Assembly: GCA_018400435.1 (NCBI GenBank)
Contig: JAGYMW010000003.1
Coordinates: 1-51,328 of the forward strand
Reading direction: 5' to 3'
Length of the DNA stretch: 51,328 nucleotides
Origin: Bacillota bacterium
GTDB lineage: Bacteria; Bacillota; Dethiobacteria; DTU022
The notes under the pieces are model-generated. The model worked only from the letters and a program-made list of their open reading frames with translations, ran no database searches and was not told the DNA's origin. The position numbers and the translations under genes were made by a program. The first letter of the stretch is position 1. The number at the start of each line of letters is the position of its first letter. This document shows positions 51,082 to 51,328 of the stretch, piece after piece.

Positions 51082-51161
51082 GCCCCACGAAAACTGATCC
51101 AGAATTTAAGTTAGTCGGGTAAAAGTAAACTAACTTAAAATTTGGCACATAAAACAGGGGC
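51082..51161. mobile_element. MITE-like palindrome or insertion sequence remnant
   Basis: An 80-bp imperfect palindrome: outer GCCCC (51082-51086) with GGGGC (51157-51161), and inner AATTTAAGTTAGT (51103-51115) with ACTAACTTAAAATT (51129-51142, one extra A). The 5' side (TGCCCCACGAAAACTGATCC) looks like an IS3-type terminal repeat from memory. No transposase fits inside, so it would be a non-autonomous or deleted element. It could instead be a hairpin terminator. Confidence 0.5.
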
Positions 51162-51179
51162 TAAATGGACTCCATTAAG

Positions 51180-51209
51180 TTGACACATCATTCGGAATTA
51201 TGTTATAAA
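51180..51209 (+). promoter_or_regulatory. Promoter of the GlsB/YeaQ-type gene
   Basis: TTGACA (51180-51185) and TATAAA (51204-51209) are 18 bp apart, 38 bp before the ATG. It starts 19 bp after the palindromic element, so the element may carry or supply the -35 region's flank. Confidence 0.75.
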
Positions 51210-51247
51210 TGAAATAACGATTTTATTCGTAAAGAGGAGTTTGACAA

Positions 51248-51328
51248 ATGGGTATATTAGCTTGGATTATCGTCGGAGCAATAGCCGGATGGCTGGCGAG
51301 TATAATCGTTAAGGGAGGCTTTGGCCTG
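51248..51328 (+). CDS. GlsB/YeaQ/YmgE-family membrane protein, 5' part
   Basis: Only 27 residues are in the window (MGILAWIIVGAIAGWLASII, then VKGGFGL), cut off by the window end. The glycine/alanine-rich helix with GWLAS matches the start of small (about 80-90 residue) transglycosylase-associated membrane proteins induced under stress. AAAGAGGAG lies 9 nt before the ATG, and a good promoter precedes it. Confidence 0.8.
   Translation, partial: MGILAWIIVGAIAGWLASIIVKGGFGL

Noticed and set aside
1-51328. CRISPR array, rRNA operon, prophage or complete insertion sequence
   Set aside because: No regularly spaced direct repeats, no rRNA-like sequence, no capsid or terminase genes, and no transposase were seen; the single Xer-type recombinase sits in its conserved chromosomal place.

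Overview
The window looks like chromosomal core DNA from an anaerobic Firmicute of the class Clostridia or a close relative. This is inferred from gene order (aroQ-pepP-efp, asp23-amaP-DUF2273-nusB, xseAB-ispA-dxs-tlyA-nadK-recN, scpAB-rluB, cmk-plsC-ispH/S1, der-plsY), strong AGGAGG ribosome binding sites, frequent TTG and GTG starts, and an OLE RNA with its partner gene oapA. No species can be named from the sequence alone.

Layout. 1-1103: a secreted protein of unknown function behind a consensus promoter. 1366-7135 (minus): a type IV pilus operon in the order pilD, three minor pilin-like genes, pilM, pilN, pilO, pilC. 7392-13303 (plus): shikimate genes (aroE, aroK, aroQ) interleaved with pilB and a GspH-like pilin, then pepP and efp. 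13327-15725: a zinc-ribbon protein, then the alkaline-shock envelope module asp23-amaP-DUF2273 and nusB. 15709-20846: a TsaD-like paralogue and two large redox proteins (a NuoF Fe-S domain fused to a GltD/NfnB-like flavoprotein, and a NuoG-like Fe-S protein). 20860-25116: xseA, xseB, ispA, then the one-carbon pair fchA and folD. About 25190-25750: the large structured OLE RNA, followed by oapA. 26361-33489: dxs, tlyA, nadK, recN, a Nudix hydrolase and xerD. 33545-41900: a DHH-CBS-CCA-transferase fusion, an M50 protease, trpS, scpA, scpB, rluB, aroH, cmk and plsC. 41920-49767: an IspH-S1 fusion, type 2 IPP isomerase, a DUF512 radical SAM protein, der, plsY and an HD-domain protein. 49978-51328: a divergent second plsY (minus), tRNA-Pro(GGG), a mobile-element-like palindrome and the start of a GlsB/YeaQ-type membrane protein.

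How the parts fit. Isoprenoid genes recur (ispA, dxs, ispH, fni), as do shikimate genes (aroE, aroK, aroQ, aroH). The pilus genes supply an assembly platform, ATPase and prepilin peptidase, but no retraction ATPase and no obvious major pilin. FolD has lost two of its three cyclohydrolase catalytic residues, and the separate cyclohydrolase FchA lies directly upstream, so the two probably split the usual bifunctional reaction.

Most notable points: (1) the OLE RNA/OapA ribonucleoprotein locus, with an 11-bp closing helix between its ends; (2) the apparent absence of sporulation genes (spoIIIA operon, spoIVB/spo0A, spoIIM, spmAB/dac, spoIVA) from each place they usually occupy in this otherwise conserved neighbourhood; (3) the FolD/FchA division of labour; (4) the unusual NuoF-GltD plus NuoG-like redox pair; (5) a pilin gene whose only sensible start is ATT.
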